Origin: a virus
Length of the DNA: 21,535 bases
Virus record (IMG/VR): IMGVR_UViG_3300025759_000829
Location: 1-21,535 of that record
Reading direction: 5' to 3' (one strand)
Shown: piece by piece, positions 15,282-21,535 of the stretch
Numbering within the stretch: the stretch's first letter is position 1
Layout of the letters: each line of letters begins with the position of its first letter
The notes under the pieces: generated by a model
Seen by the model: only the letters and a program-made list of their open reading frames with translations
Told to the model about the DNA's origin: nothing
Databases searched by the model: none
Program-made: the position numbers and the translations under genes

Positions 15282-15790
15282 TTTCCCGAGTCACCCACAA
15301 GAGACGCTCTCTGAATATGCAAGACCAACTCTGTGATTGTTGTCACACGCATACCGTCGGGACGAATCTGTTGAATCATCTCGATTGTACCAGGTTGACC
15401 ATCGATTGACACAAGGCTTTCACGAATCATTTCAAGATACACTCTTGAGATGTATGCTTCATAATCTGCATAAGCTTCACGTTCGTCAATGGGAAGCTTG
15501 TGATGCCATCTTGCTTTTTCTCTTGAATCGTTGGGAGCCTCAACCCACAGCAAGCGACCGAGCTCACTGCGAGAATAGGCACCTGCACGAATCTCGGCTT
15601 GTTCTCTCTCAGCAGGACCCAAAGGTCTGAGAGTGAAAACAGTTGCCTTCTCTCCCACATCTTCAAGCACATTCATGTCACCAGTGTTCAAATATTGTCC
15701 ACGTTGGTCATCTGTGCAAGTCACTGATATGTCAGCAGTGACAACCACGTCAAAGGTTGTATTTGTAGATGTGAGAAAGTTAATGGCCAT
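15278..15790 (-). CDS. tail assembly chaperone (lambda gpG-like), zero-frame product
   Basis: This 170-residue protein lies between the tail tube gene and the tape measure, the place of the lambda G gene. Its identity rests on position and on the frameshift signal at its very end (the last codons GGA AAA are in the slippery heptamer), not on a sequence match. Sequence: a beta-like start (TFDVVVTADISVTC), then a helical, charged body with FTLRPLGPAEREQAEIRAG (about 52-70) and a helix with DYEAYISRVYLEMIRESLVS (about 108-127), ending in VLHIQRASLVGDSGK. The short form should coat the tape measure and recruit tube subunits, with the fused form in the minority. The ATG starts one base after the tube gene stop, with a modest TTAGGA ribosome binding site. 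Confidence 0.82.
   Translation of the reverse strand: MAINFLTSTNTTFDVVVTADISVTCTDDQRGQYLNTGDMNVLEDVGEKATVFTLRPLGPAEREQAEIRAGAYSRSELGRLLWVEAPNDSREKARWHHKLPIDEREAYADYEAYISRVYLEMIRESLVSIDGQPGTIEMIQQIRPDGMRVTTITELVLHIQRASLVGDSGK
15281..15287 (-). promoter_or_regulatory. programmed -1 ribosomal frameshift slippery site GGGAAAA
   Basis: In the zero frame the codons are TCG GGA AAA TAG, so the heptamer has the required X XXY YYZ phase. After slipping, GGG AAA are read and translation continues with ATA GCT CTT. It differs from the lambda G-GT heptamer GGGAAAG in the last base only. The zero-frame stop codon follows at once, which may add pausing. Confidence 0.85.
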
Positions 15791-15791
15791 A

Positions 15792-17093
15792 TTATAGTCC
15801 TAATGAGATTCTGAATGGTGAACATCCTGCATTTGACTCATAAGCAGATCCACCACTAACATCACCGGCAAAGCGTGATTGATTATACACGAGAGTCTGA
15901 CGAACGATGTCATTACCACTCACGTCATATTTTGATGGATCATCTGCAAGCTGAGCAGCAGGAATCATGATTGCACAACCTTCGCCATCAGCTGAAGGTC
16001 CTGTCCCTACTAACACTTGACGAACTGTTCTGTTGAAGTAATCATTTGCAATTGTTGTATTTACAGTTGACAAGGTCAAAGTCAATTCAACATTTACGTC
16101 AGTGATTTCCATGTCAGACATCGCAAGGATTGATTCAGAATGACCAAGAGGAGTCAAGGTATTTGTCACAGTCAAAGAGAAGTCCTCACAATCAACAGCA
16201 ATTCGTCCGAGTGCGTCAGCACTTGTTGCATTTGTCAATGAAGATGGTGAAGCATTCGAGATCACGACATAAGAGTTTCTGAAGAAAGGTGGCGCGCCTG
16301 CGTTGTATGTTGGCTCGATTGGTCCCACTGCACTTGAATGATCATCTTGAATAAGTGCTGCTTGATATGTGAAGTCACCCATTAAGCGACCATTGTCAAG
16401 ACTGATAGCAAGGCTCTCAAGTACGCAACCATAAGCATAAGAACGGAAGTTCACACCATCAACACGAAAAGTCAGTGAGTGAGTTCTTGTGCCTGTTTGA
16501 GTTCTTGAACCTGGATACCAAGTTTGAGTCCCTCTCAATGTTGGAGTACCTGTGAATCCTGCTGAGAAAGCTGGTGAGACTGTCACAGTTGTACCACTCA
16601 CTTCAGTGATTGCAGAGTATTCAACAGCACCATTGATGATGCTTGACAACAATGTGCCAATGTCAGCAGCTGCGAAACCTGTGGCTTCAACATTATTGAC
16701 ATCGGTGACGCTTGATGCTGCTACTGATGCAACACTTCCAACTTGAGTTTTAAATCCTGCGCCCAACAAGTATCCGAGATAGTTGGCTGAGTAATCGCTT
16801 GGAGTGCTTCCGATTGTTGTCAGATCAACTCTCAAGTTCACTTGTCCTGTTCTACGACGGACACGATTGGCACCGTTCCAAACTGTGTCGGGCTCTGGTG
16901 GTACAAGATACGATCCATCTCTTGCATCGTTTCTCTCACTTGCCACAACGTCACCATAGATTAAGATTGGTTCACGTTCACAAGGGATCGAAGTATATGT
17001 GTATCCTGAGTTGTCAGGTAGATTTGTGGATGATGACAGTGAACCAAAGCTGGTCTCAACTGCAACGCTTAAGCTTCTATGCGTAACACTCAT
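15792..17093 (-). CDS. major tail tube protein
   Basis: This 433-residue protein starts at the ATG at 17093. A 23-residue upstream extension (hydrophobic, MMLVRFLVTCLLFLLIF) is the terminator gene read in another frame; the GGAGG at 17104-17100 and the stop of the preceding gene one base before the ATG settle this. Residues 1-118 and about 190-433 have the strand-rich look of tube proteins (RTGQVNLRVDLTTIG, RTHSLTFRVDGVNF, DFTYQAAL, DVNVELTLTLSTVNTTIAND). Between them lies an apparent extra module (about 119-188) with ADIGTLLSSI and ITEVSGTTVTVSPAF. It is long compared with lambda gpV (246 residues). Being placed between the terminator and chaperone genes supports the call. It assembles as stacked rings around the tape measure. 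Confidence 0.83.
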   Translation of the reverse strand: MSVTHRSLSVAVETSFGSLSSSTNLPDNSGYTYTSIPCEREPILIYGDVVASERNDARDGSYLVPPEPDTVWNGANRVRRRTGQVNLRVDLTTIGSTPSDYSANYLGYLLGAGFKTQVGSVASVAASSVTDVNNVEATGFAAADIGTLLSSIINGAVEYSAITEVSGTTVTVSPAFSAGFTGTPTLRGTQTWYPGSRTQTGTRTHSLTFRVDGVNFRSYAYGCVLESLAISLDNGRLMGDFTYQAALIQDDHSSAVGPIEPTYNAGAPPFFRNSYVVISNASPSSLTNATSADALGRIAVDCEDFSLTVTNTLTPLGHSESILAMSDMEITDVNVELTLTLSTVNTTIANDYFNRTVRQVLVGTGPSADGEGCAIMIPAAQLADDPSKYDVSGNDIVRQTLVYNQSRFAGDVSGGSAYESNAGCSPFRISLGL

Positions 17094-17094
17094 G

Positions 17095-17559
17095 TTAAGC
17101 CTCCAAATATAAAAGATCAAAAGGAACAACAAGCAAGTGACCAAGAATCTCACCAACATCATCAGTGATCAACTCTGCTCTTGATTGCAATGGTATCACC
17201 GAGATGATCCCTGTTGTATTAAATTCATATTGAGGACCCTTGATTGTATCAATCAGTTTTCCGGCATCCTCGTTCATCATGCGAATCTTGAAGCCTTCCT
17301 CTTTCGGAATAGCATATCGCACATTTATCTCGATGGTGACACGCTTCCGACCACTGAGGCCAGCACTGCCGTCATCCATTGCGAGTGAAACGATCTCAAG
17401 AGTAAATTGTCTTTGACTCTGAAATCTTGTGTTTAGTGGAGAGACAAGGCCCGAGCCGTCATCAATGCAGACAAAGCCATGATGAGAGTCAGTCTTTGGA
17501 TCAATTGCCTCAATCATTGTCTTGATCTTGTCAAGTGCTTGAAAGATTCCTCTGCTCAT
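17095..17559 (-). CDS. tail terminator protein (lambda gpU-like), putative
   Basis: This 154-residue protein starts in an ATGA overlap with the gpG/gp10-like gene and ends one base before the tail tube ATG. Its size and position fit the terminator, which caps the tube at the right length and joins it to the head. Seen: an N-terminal helix (GIFQALDKIKTMIEAID), then beta strands FTLEIVSLAMDD and VTIEINVRYAIP, a helix with NEDAGKLIDTIKG, and ELITDDVGEILGHLLVVPF near the end. Alternating helix and sheet of this kind is typical for tail terminators. No diagnostic motif exists, so the call rests on order and length. Confidence 0.7.
   Translation of the reverse strand: MSRGIFQALDKIKTMIEAIDPKTDSHHGFVCIDDGSGLVSPLNTRFQSQRQFTLEIVSLAMDDGSAGLSGRKRVTIEINVRYAIPKEEGFKIRMMNEDAGKLIDTIKGPQYEFNTTGIISVIPLQSRAELITDDVGEILGHLLVVPFDLLYLEA
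17100..17104 (-). promoter_or_regulatory. ribosome binding site deciding the tail tube start
   Basis: GGAGG six bases before the ATG at 17093, inside the last codons (Leu-Glu-Ala) of the upstream gene. It rules out the hydrophobic N-terminal extension. Confidence 0.75.
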
Positions 17560-18077
17560 ACATTTCTCCCTAGTTTCTTGGATATGTCAAAAGCAACGGC
17601 ATTCACAAGCGTGTCAATTTCATTGTCAGTCAAGCCAATGTAAGGACGAACTTTATGAACTTCATATCCATAATGTTGGACATGTTTTGTTAAGCCGATT
17701 CTGAAACGAGTCTCAGTTGCTGAAAGGACAACAAGATTATTCATCAATTGTCCACTCAATACAAGATCAACCTCAGCAGTTTGACCCTGTCCTCCTCGAC
17801 GCTTCCTTGAATCTTCTTTGTATTGTCGATACCCACCAGCATAATAGATTGACTTGCCGGTCCTTGACAACCTGGTGCCTCCCTTTGGTTTGAGTCGTGC
17901 ACCACGAAAAGAAACATATAAAGGTTTTGTTGAGTACTTCTTGAACTTCTTACCTCGTGAACTAATGCCTTTCATCGTGCGACGCTTGACAGTTGCAACG
18001 GTATTCGATGCAAGTGCTTTGGTATCTTTTGCCGTCCAAATATCACGAGGCAATTTGAGATTGACCTTGACCGTCAT
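17556..18077 (-). CDS. head-tail joining / virion morphogenesis protein (Mu gpG or HK97 gp10-like)
   Basis: This 173-residue basic protein joins its neighbours by a TGATG overlap at the start and an ATGA overlap at the end. The basic N-terminal half (RRTMKGISSRGKKFKKYSTK, LKPKGGTRLSRTGKS) is followed by DLVLSGQLMNNLVVL (about 105-119) and HYGYEVHKVRPYIGLTDNEID (positions about 132-152). The order LSG.L...L, then a G..VH segment and RPYIGLTDNEI, matches the virion morphogenesis (gpG-like) and HK97 gp10-like families, which sit at the neck or tail-completion step. The position directly before the terminator agrees. Small neck proteins diverge fast, so the exact family is uncertain. Confidence 0.72.
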   Translation of the reverse strand: MTVKVNLKLPRDIWTAKDTKALASNTVATVKRRTMKGISSRGKKFKKYSTKPLYVSFRGARLKPKGGTRLSRTGKSIYYAGGYRQYKEDSRKRRGGQGQTAEVDLVLSGQLMNNLVVLSATETRFRIGLTKHVQHYGYEVHKVRPYIGLTDNEIDTLVNAVAFDISKKLGRNV

Positions 18078-19030
18078 CAGTGCCTCATCGATCTCTTTGG
18101 TGTGAAGCTCTGATCATATTCAGTCTTATTGTAAGTTCTCCATGATGCTCGAAAGTCGGTGGCCTTGCCTCCGTTCTTTTCAAGGTCAAGTTCACCCTCA
18201 TCGATGACACCATCACCATCGAGATCCAAGTCAACCGATCGAAGTGCAAGGTCCATCAACTCAATACAACGAGCTCTCATTGCGTCGGCTGCATCAAGTT
18301 GCAGATTCATCTCATAGATTCGAGCAGCTGTGCAGTAAGCATGACAAAGCTCGAAAGCCTCAGCATTGAAGATCTCATCCTCTGTCACGTTGGAAGATCC
18401 AAGACGATCCCTGAGCATCAATGAAAGCTCATCAAGAGAAGCTTTGATCTGTGGTGCAAAGTCAGCTTGACGACGTGGCACCATGTCAGCAAGTGGAGCA
18501 AAACGATTCACAAAAGCATCGTGGTCAAGACCAGTGTCGAAAGGTCGAGGAGTAACCTTGATCACTCCTTTGTCCAAGTTGGATAAATTGTTTTGTCCAA
18601 GATCTGAAGTGTATGAAACTAAATATTGAAATGTTCCACTTGTCGCAGTGACATTGGCTGATGATGCTGTCACATACCACATTGCAAACTCAATAGTTGC
18701 ACTTGTTGACAAGTCAATCTCACGAGGTAAAGGATCGGCAAGGATCGCAGTTGTTCCCACAATACGGACGATCTTGATTGAATACCAAGCATCTCCATCC
18801 GTCCTCAAGAATGCAAACGCTTGATCTCTCTCAAGAGAGTCAGAGCTTGCAATCGTCAAGGTCCTGCGATCATTGCCAATTGCAGAGACAGTGATGTTTG
18901 CTCTTGATTGATTCAAGTTGCTTGTCACATCACTTGACACTTTGAAAGTGATTGAAGGTGTTCCGTTAATGGGTGCAGGAGCATTCCATTCAAACATGTG
19001 GTCTTGACCTGTTATTGCTTTTCTTATCAT
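18077..19030 (-). CDS. head-tail connector-like protein with an EF-hand-type calcium loop
   Basis: This 317-residue protein overlaps the F-like gene by four bases. The N-terminal half (about 20-165) is beta-like, with TLTIASSDSLERDQAFAFLR and IVRIVGTTAILADPLP, the pattern of an inserted small module. The C-terminal half is helical (about 170-265; KASLDELSLMLRDRL, EAFELCHAYCTAARIYEM), as in adaptor proteins of the gp6/gp15 type that sit below the portal. At 269-280 the sequence DLDGDGVIDEGE fits the EF-hand loop (Asp at 1, 3, 5 and 9, Gly at 6, Ile at 8, Glu at 12). Position between head and tail genes suggests the head completion adaptor. The name is inference; the calcium loop is plainly seen. 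Confidence 0.65.
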   Translation of the reverse strand: MIRKAITGQDHMFEWNAPAPINGTPSITFKVSSDVTSNLNQSRANITVSAIGNDRRTLTIASSDSLERDQAFAFLRTDGDAWYSIKIVRIVGTTAILADPLPREIDLSTSATIEFAMWYVTASSANVTATSGTFQYLVSYTSDLGQNNLSNLDKGVIKVTPRPFDTGLDHDAFVNRFAPLADMVPRRQADFAPQIKASLDELSLMLRDRLGSSNVTEDEIFNAEAFELCHAYCTAARIYEMNLQLDAADAMRARCIELMDLALRSVDLDLDGDGVIDEGELDLEKNGGKATDFRASWRTYNKTEYDQSFTPKRSMRH

Positions 19031-19932
19031 CTCTTTGCTCCTGCGTTTGCTTTTGAAATGTCTGTTGTCTTTGCTCTGTCGAGACCTGCTGCCTTGATGA
19101 ATCCTTCAGATACAGGACTCCAAGAATGTCGACAGTTATAACCTCCACCGGCAGTCTTGACAGGGAGACCTTGTTTGTTGTTGAGCTTTTTCATTTGCGA
19201 TTCACTCACAACCTTGTCAACCAATGGCCGACAAAAGTCACGAGTTACACCATCAATGGGACCAGTGTATAAATAATAATGGAGATCAGCCTCTTCAGCA
19301 ATGGCAGCAGTAACACTCCTTCCAAACATTGAAAGCTTTGTGTTGACTTCTGTCAACTGTCTCCCTGCTGCTGATTGCATCTTCTGAGATAGTGAGGAGA
19401 TGGCTTGTGTCATGGGTACGTCAATCGACATCGCAACAAGCGACTCTCTGACACCACTTGCCACAGTAGGGATAATGACATCATCAAACAGAGTCTCAAC
19501 TGCTGAGGTCTGCATGATGTCAAGTTGTTGTTGAATTGGAGTCAACCCGAGATCGGGCTGAATAATTCTTGTTGTTTTCTCGACGGCTTGAGAGATGAGG
19601 TCTGCTTGCTCGATGAATTCATCAATTGCAACGTCAAACCCACCTCTAATAATGAAGTCAATCAGCTGGTCTCTAGGTAGAGAGAGGATTGTCAATGGGT
19701 CGCTTGCTTGGACTGCCGTCTCAAGTGTTTTTAGGAATCGAGTTCTTGATTTATCGAGAACCGATTTCATTGCCTTCTCGGCTTTGATCTGAGTTTTTAA
19801 CTCATTGATCTTTGCTTTGGTGATACGTGCGACATCACCCGATTGATTCTTGAGTTGTTTCTCAAGATCTTCAATTGCTAGTTGATCAGCATCTTGCTCG
19901 GCAAGAAGTGTGATTTCGTGATTGTCGCACAT
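19027..19932 (-). CDS. minor head protein with Mu F-like C-terminal motif
   Basis: This 301-residue protein starts ten bases after the major capsid gene's last coding codon, with an AAGG site. Residues 10-75 are a charged coiled coil (LEKQLKNQ, INELKTQIKAEKAMK), 78-215 are helical, and 219-275 carry YLYTGPIDGVTRDFCRPLVDK followed by NCRHSWSPV. A TR..C ... CRH.W.P pattern is characteristic of the Mu F / SPP1 gp7 family of minor head proteins, which are packaged in few copies and take part in head morphogenesis or DNA delivery. C234, C267, H269 and W271 are the key residues. In Mu and most relatives this gene precedes protease and capsid genes; here it follows the capsid gene, and the N-terminal part looks different from typical F proteins. 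Confidence 0.72.
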   Translation of the reverse strand: MCDNHEITLLAEQDADQLAIEDLEKQLKNQSGDVARITKAKINELKTQIKAEKAMKSVLDKSRTRFLKTLETAVQASDPLTILSLPRDQLIDFIIRGGFDVAIDEFIEQADLISQAVEKTTRIIQPDLGLTPIQQQLDIMQTSAVETLFDDVIIPTVASGVRESLVAMSIDVPMTQAISSLSQKMQSAAGRQLTEVNTKLSMFGRSVTAAIAEEADLHYYLYTGPIDGVTRDFCRPLVDKVVSESQMKKLNNKQGLPVKTAGGGYNCRHSWSPVSEGFIKAAGLDRAKTTDISKANAGAKR

Positions 19933-19939
19933 GTCAGCC

Positions 19940-20950
19940 TTATACTAAGCAATCAGTAAGGATATACCCAAGAGTTGAGTCAATCGCTTTGAACTGTTGA
20001 ACTTCTTCAGCGTATACATAGCGACGTGTCGCGTCAAGGCTGTCATATTGACCTGCTTGCATTCCACCAAAATCGAAGTTAAGTGCTGCCACAGGCATTC
20101 CTTTGACATTACCACTCTTTTGTACAATTGCGTCAGCACCTTTCATGATGCCACAGAAGATTGTTTCAGTGTTCCAAATTTGTGATTCTGATGAAGTTGC
20201 ACCAGGTACAGCAGTCTCGCGACGAGCTTCACCAACGTAGATATTTGGAATGCCAAGGATGTTGCGTAAAACTTCTTTTGTTGCTTCTTCAGTAAGAATA
20301 CGGTTGCCACTTGCGAAAGCACCTGCACCACTCACGTCACCAGCATAACCACGTACTTCGGGATTACGAGCTAATGAACGGAATACACCACGACCAAAGA
20401 TCAAGGTGTCTGCATTGATACCATGAGCAGCAGCAAAGACAAGATCTTTTAATTTGTCAAGACCTGTCAAAGCGTCAGTGCCTGCTGCGTCAACTTTGCC
20501 ACCCATAACATTGGTACATGTATCATTTGAGAATGAAGCTGTATCAAAGATTAAGTTTGCAGCACGTTGCTCTTTTGCAAGCATCATCGCGCGACGTACT
20601 TTGCGAACGATACGAGCTTCTTCACCACCAGGATATTGACTGTCAATGATGTCTTCCATTGCGATCGAATCTTGTGCAGAGTAGATCTTTGCTTTGAAAG
20701 TCAAGCTAGTACGATCAAATGAACCAATGTTCGCACGACCTGCACCAGGAGCACGTTCAAGGTCAAGACCAACACCAGCACCCATGAAGTTGCGACTATT
20801 CTCTAAAAGAAATGTACCACTTCTCTCAGGGATCTTCACGTTTTCAAAGATTTGGTTTGCAATGAGTTGACTGTCTGAAGGTACAACCTCAGACACAAGG
20901 GACGTTAGAATCTCGTCGACTGGATGAATAACACTGTATGAACTAGCCAT
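19940..20950 (-). CDS. major capsid protein
   Basis: This 336-residue protein builds the icosahedral shell. It follows the decoration-type gene by nine bases, with TAGGAGTG before the ATG. Seen: an N-terminal arm (PVDEILTSLVSEVV), then a region with FDRTSLTFKAKIYSAQDSIAM (about 78-98) resembling the E-loop/long strand part, a helix with EEARIVRKVRRAMMLAKEQR (about 109-128; spine-helix-like), DTLIFGRGVFRSLARNPEV (about 181-199), NIYVGEARRET (about 239-249), and a C-terminal strand region with YDSLDATRRYVYAEEVQQFK. Length and layout fit an HK97-fold capsid protein of the lambda gpE type. No long delta domain precedes it, agreeing with a separate scaffold/protease gene upstream. The family is assigned from pattern and order. 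Confidence 0.88.
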   Translation of the reverse strand: MASSYSVIHPVDEILTSLVSEVVPSDSQLIANQIFENVKIPERSGTFLLENSRNFMGAGVGLDLERAPGAGRANIGSFDRTSLTFKAKIYSAQDSIAMEDIIDSQYPGGEEARIVRKVRRAMMLAKEQRAANLIFDTASFSNDTCTNVMGGKVDAAGTDALTGLDKLKDLVFAAAHGINADTLIFGRGVFRSLARNPEVRGYAGDVSGAGAFASGNRILTEEATKEVLRNILGIPNIYVGEARRETAVPGATSSESQIWNTETIFCGIMKGADAIVQKSGNVKGMPVAALNFDFGGMQAGQYDSLDATRRYVYAEEVQQFKAIDSTLGYILTDCLV

Positions 20951-20959
20951 GAGTCACTC

Positions 20960-21346
20960 CTATGGTAATAAGTTGTTTGCACCAGTGAAAACGACAAGTA
21001 ATTGGTCATTTGCTGAGGCACTTGTTTGGTTGATGTTAGGAATTACGCGAGCGATTGCATAGTTTCCACTTGTCGCATGAGCAGCAACTGCACCAGCAGT
21101 CGTAGCCATTACTAAAGGAGAAGTGTTGAAAGTGATTGCACCACCAGCGATAACACGAGTTAAGCCATGGATGACAACGTCAACAGCTTCACCAGCTGAG
21201 GCAGCACGTTGAGCAACACCAACACAAGCTGCGTCAGTTGCTGCAGTAGTGACTGCAACTTTTCCATTGCCGTCGATGCTGACAAGTGCGAATTCAGTGA
21301 TTGCACCTGCTGCGATAAATGATTGAATGATTTGTGTGTCAGCCAT
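20960..21346 (-). CDS. capsid decoration / cement protein (DUF2190-like)
   Basis: This 128-residue protein is rich in Ala, Gly, Thr and Val, with no charged helices. The start is ATG at 21346, with GGAGG about nine bases upstream in the end of the preceding gene. Strands such as FALVSIDGNGKVAVTTA, CVGVAQRAASAGEAVDVVIHG and TRVIAGGAITFNTSP fit the small beta-barrel decoration proteins that bind the capsid surface after expansion. Position between protease/scaffold and major capsid genes is the same as for lambda gpD. Confidence in decoration is good from gene order and composition; the DUF2190 link is by eye. Confidence 0.82.
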   Translation of the reverse strand: MADTQIIQSFIAAGAITEFALVSIDGNGKVAVTTAATDAACVGVAQRAASAGEAVDVVIHGLTRVIAGGAITFNTSPLVMATTAGAVAAHATSGNYAIARVIPNINQTSASANDQLLVVFTGANNLLP

Positions 21347-21348
21347 GG

Positions 21349-21535
21349 TTATCCTCCAAATGCTTGACGATAAAAGTCAGGTTGTTGTTCTCTGAATAAA
21401 CTAAGTGCGTCACTGTAGTTGATTGATTTCTCTTCAGCTAAAGCACGAACTTTTTGATCAAGTGATTTCTTACTGATCTCTTGACCACTTGCACCATGTC
21501 CAACCTCTTCGAGGGGTACACTTGAATTTGACTGA
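21349..21535 (-). CDS. C-terminus of a probable prohead protease/scaffold protein (partial)
   Basis: This gene is cut by the right edge. I translated the last 61 codons by hand up to the TAA at 21351-21349. They read, in part, PLEEVGHGASGQEISKKS, then VRALAEEKSINYSDALSLF, and end REQQPDFYRQAFGG. A helical tail with A.EEKSI.YSDAL is typical of the C-terminal end of phage protease-scaffold fusions of the Mu I / head maturation type, where it contacts the capsid shell. Its place directly upstream of decoration and capsid genes agrees. The protease part and its catalytic residues are outside the window, so scaffold alone is also possible. The stop lies two bases from the next gene's ATG. Confidence 0.6.
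   Translation of the reverse strand, partial: QSNSSVPLEEVGHGASGQEISKKSLDQKVRALAEEKSINYSDALSLFREQQPDFYRQAFGG

Noticed and set aside
15791-15796. TATAAT on the minus strand next to the chaperone start codon
   Set aside because: No -35-like hexamer at 16-18 bases upstream, and it coincides with the tube stop codon (CTA TAA T); chance match inside an operon.
1-21535. Looked for CRISPR arrays, tRNA or rRNA genes, insertion sequences, integrase or attachment sites
   Set aside because: None seen by eye. The only tandem repeats are coding fibre repeats, which lack spacer/repeat structure.

Overview
The window is about 21.5 kb of a tailed double-stranded DNA phage or prophage. Almost all of it is one tightly packed late operon for head, tail, lysis and fibre proteins, read on the minus strand. 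A tape measure, a tail tube and a tail terminator are present. I see no sheath, contractile baseplate or podovirus-type neck, so a siphovirus-like virion with a long non-contractile tail is the best fit. The host cannot be named. The short CHAP/NlpC-type endolysin without a wall-binding domain suggests a Gram-negative host, and the fibre style (NLSDLNN..TARTNLGLG repeats, YTLTFPNTDGTADQVL) is common in aquatic phages; both points are inference. Ribosome binding sites are strong (GGAGG type), and genes mostly overlap by a few bases or are separated by fewer than 15.

Layout in transcription order, from the right edge leftwards. Head: C-terminus of a probable protease/scaffold (21349-21535), a decoration-type protein, the major capsid protein, a protein ending in a Mu F-like motif, a head-tail connector with an EF-hand loop, and a Mu gpG/HK97 gp10-like protein. 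Tail: terminator, tube, tail assembly chaperone with a programmed -1 frameshift extension, tape measure, and four tail-tip proteins, the last 1004 residues long. Lysis: CHAP-type endolysin and a small holin-like membrane protein, inside the tail operon. Fibres: a 129-residue protein, a 1036-residue fibre with eight 63-residue repeats, two related small fibre/tip proteins that share a 24-base repeat at their start, and a 120-residue barrel-like protein. Left edge: a 91-residue membrane/coiled-coil protein and a 30-residue membrane peptide on the minus strand, meeting a plus-strand gene for a coiled-coil/membrane protein head-on.

The most notable observation is the chaperone frameshift. A GGGAAAA slippery heptamer sits directly before the stop of the first chaperone gene. 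Eight bases later comes a perfect 9-bp stem, and the -1 frame, which opens only four bases upstream of the heptamer, runs on for 141 residues to the tape measure gene. The extension carries a cysteine cluster. Nothing here looks like a defence system, CRISPR array, transposon, tRNA or rRNA. No stretch over 300 bases lacks a gene once the frameshift extension is recognised. Portal and terminase genes would be expected beyond the right edge.
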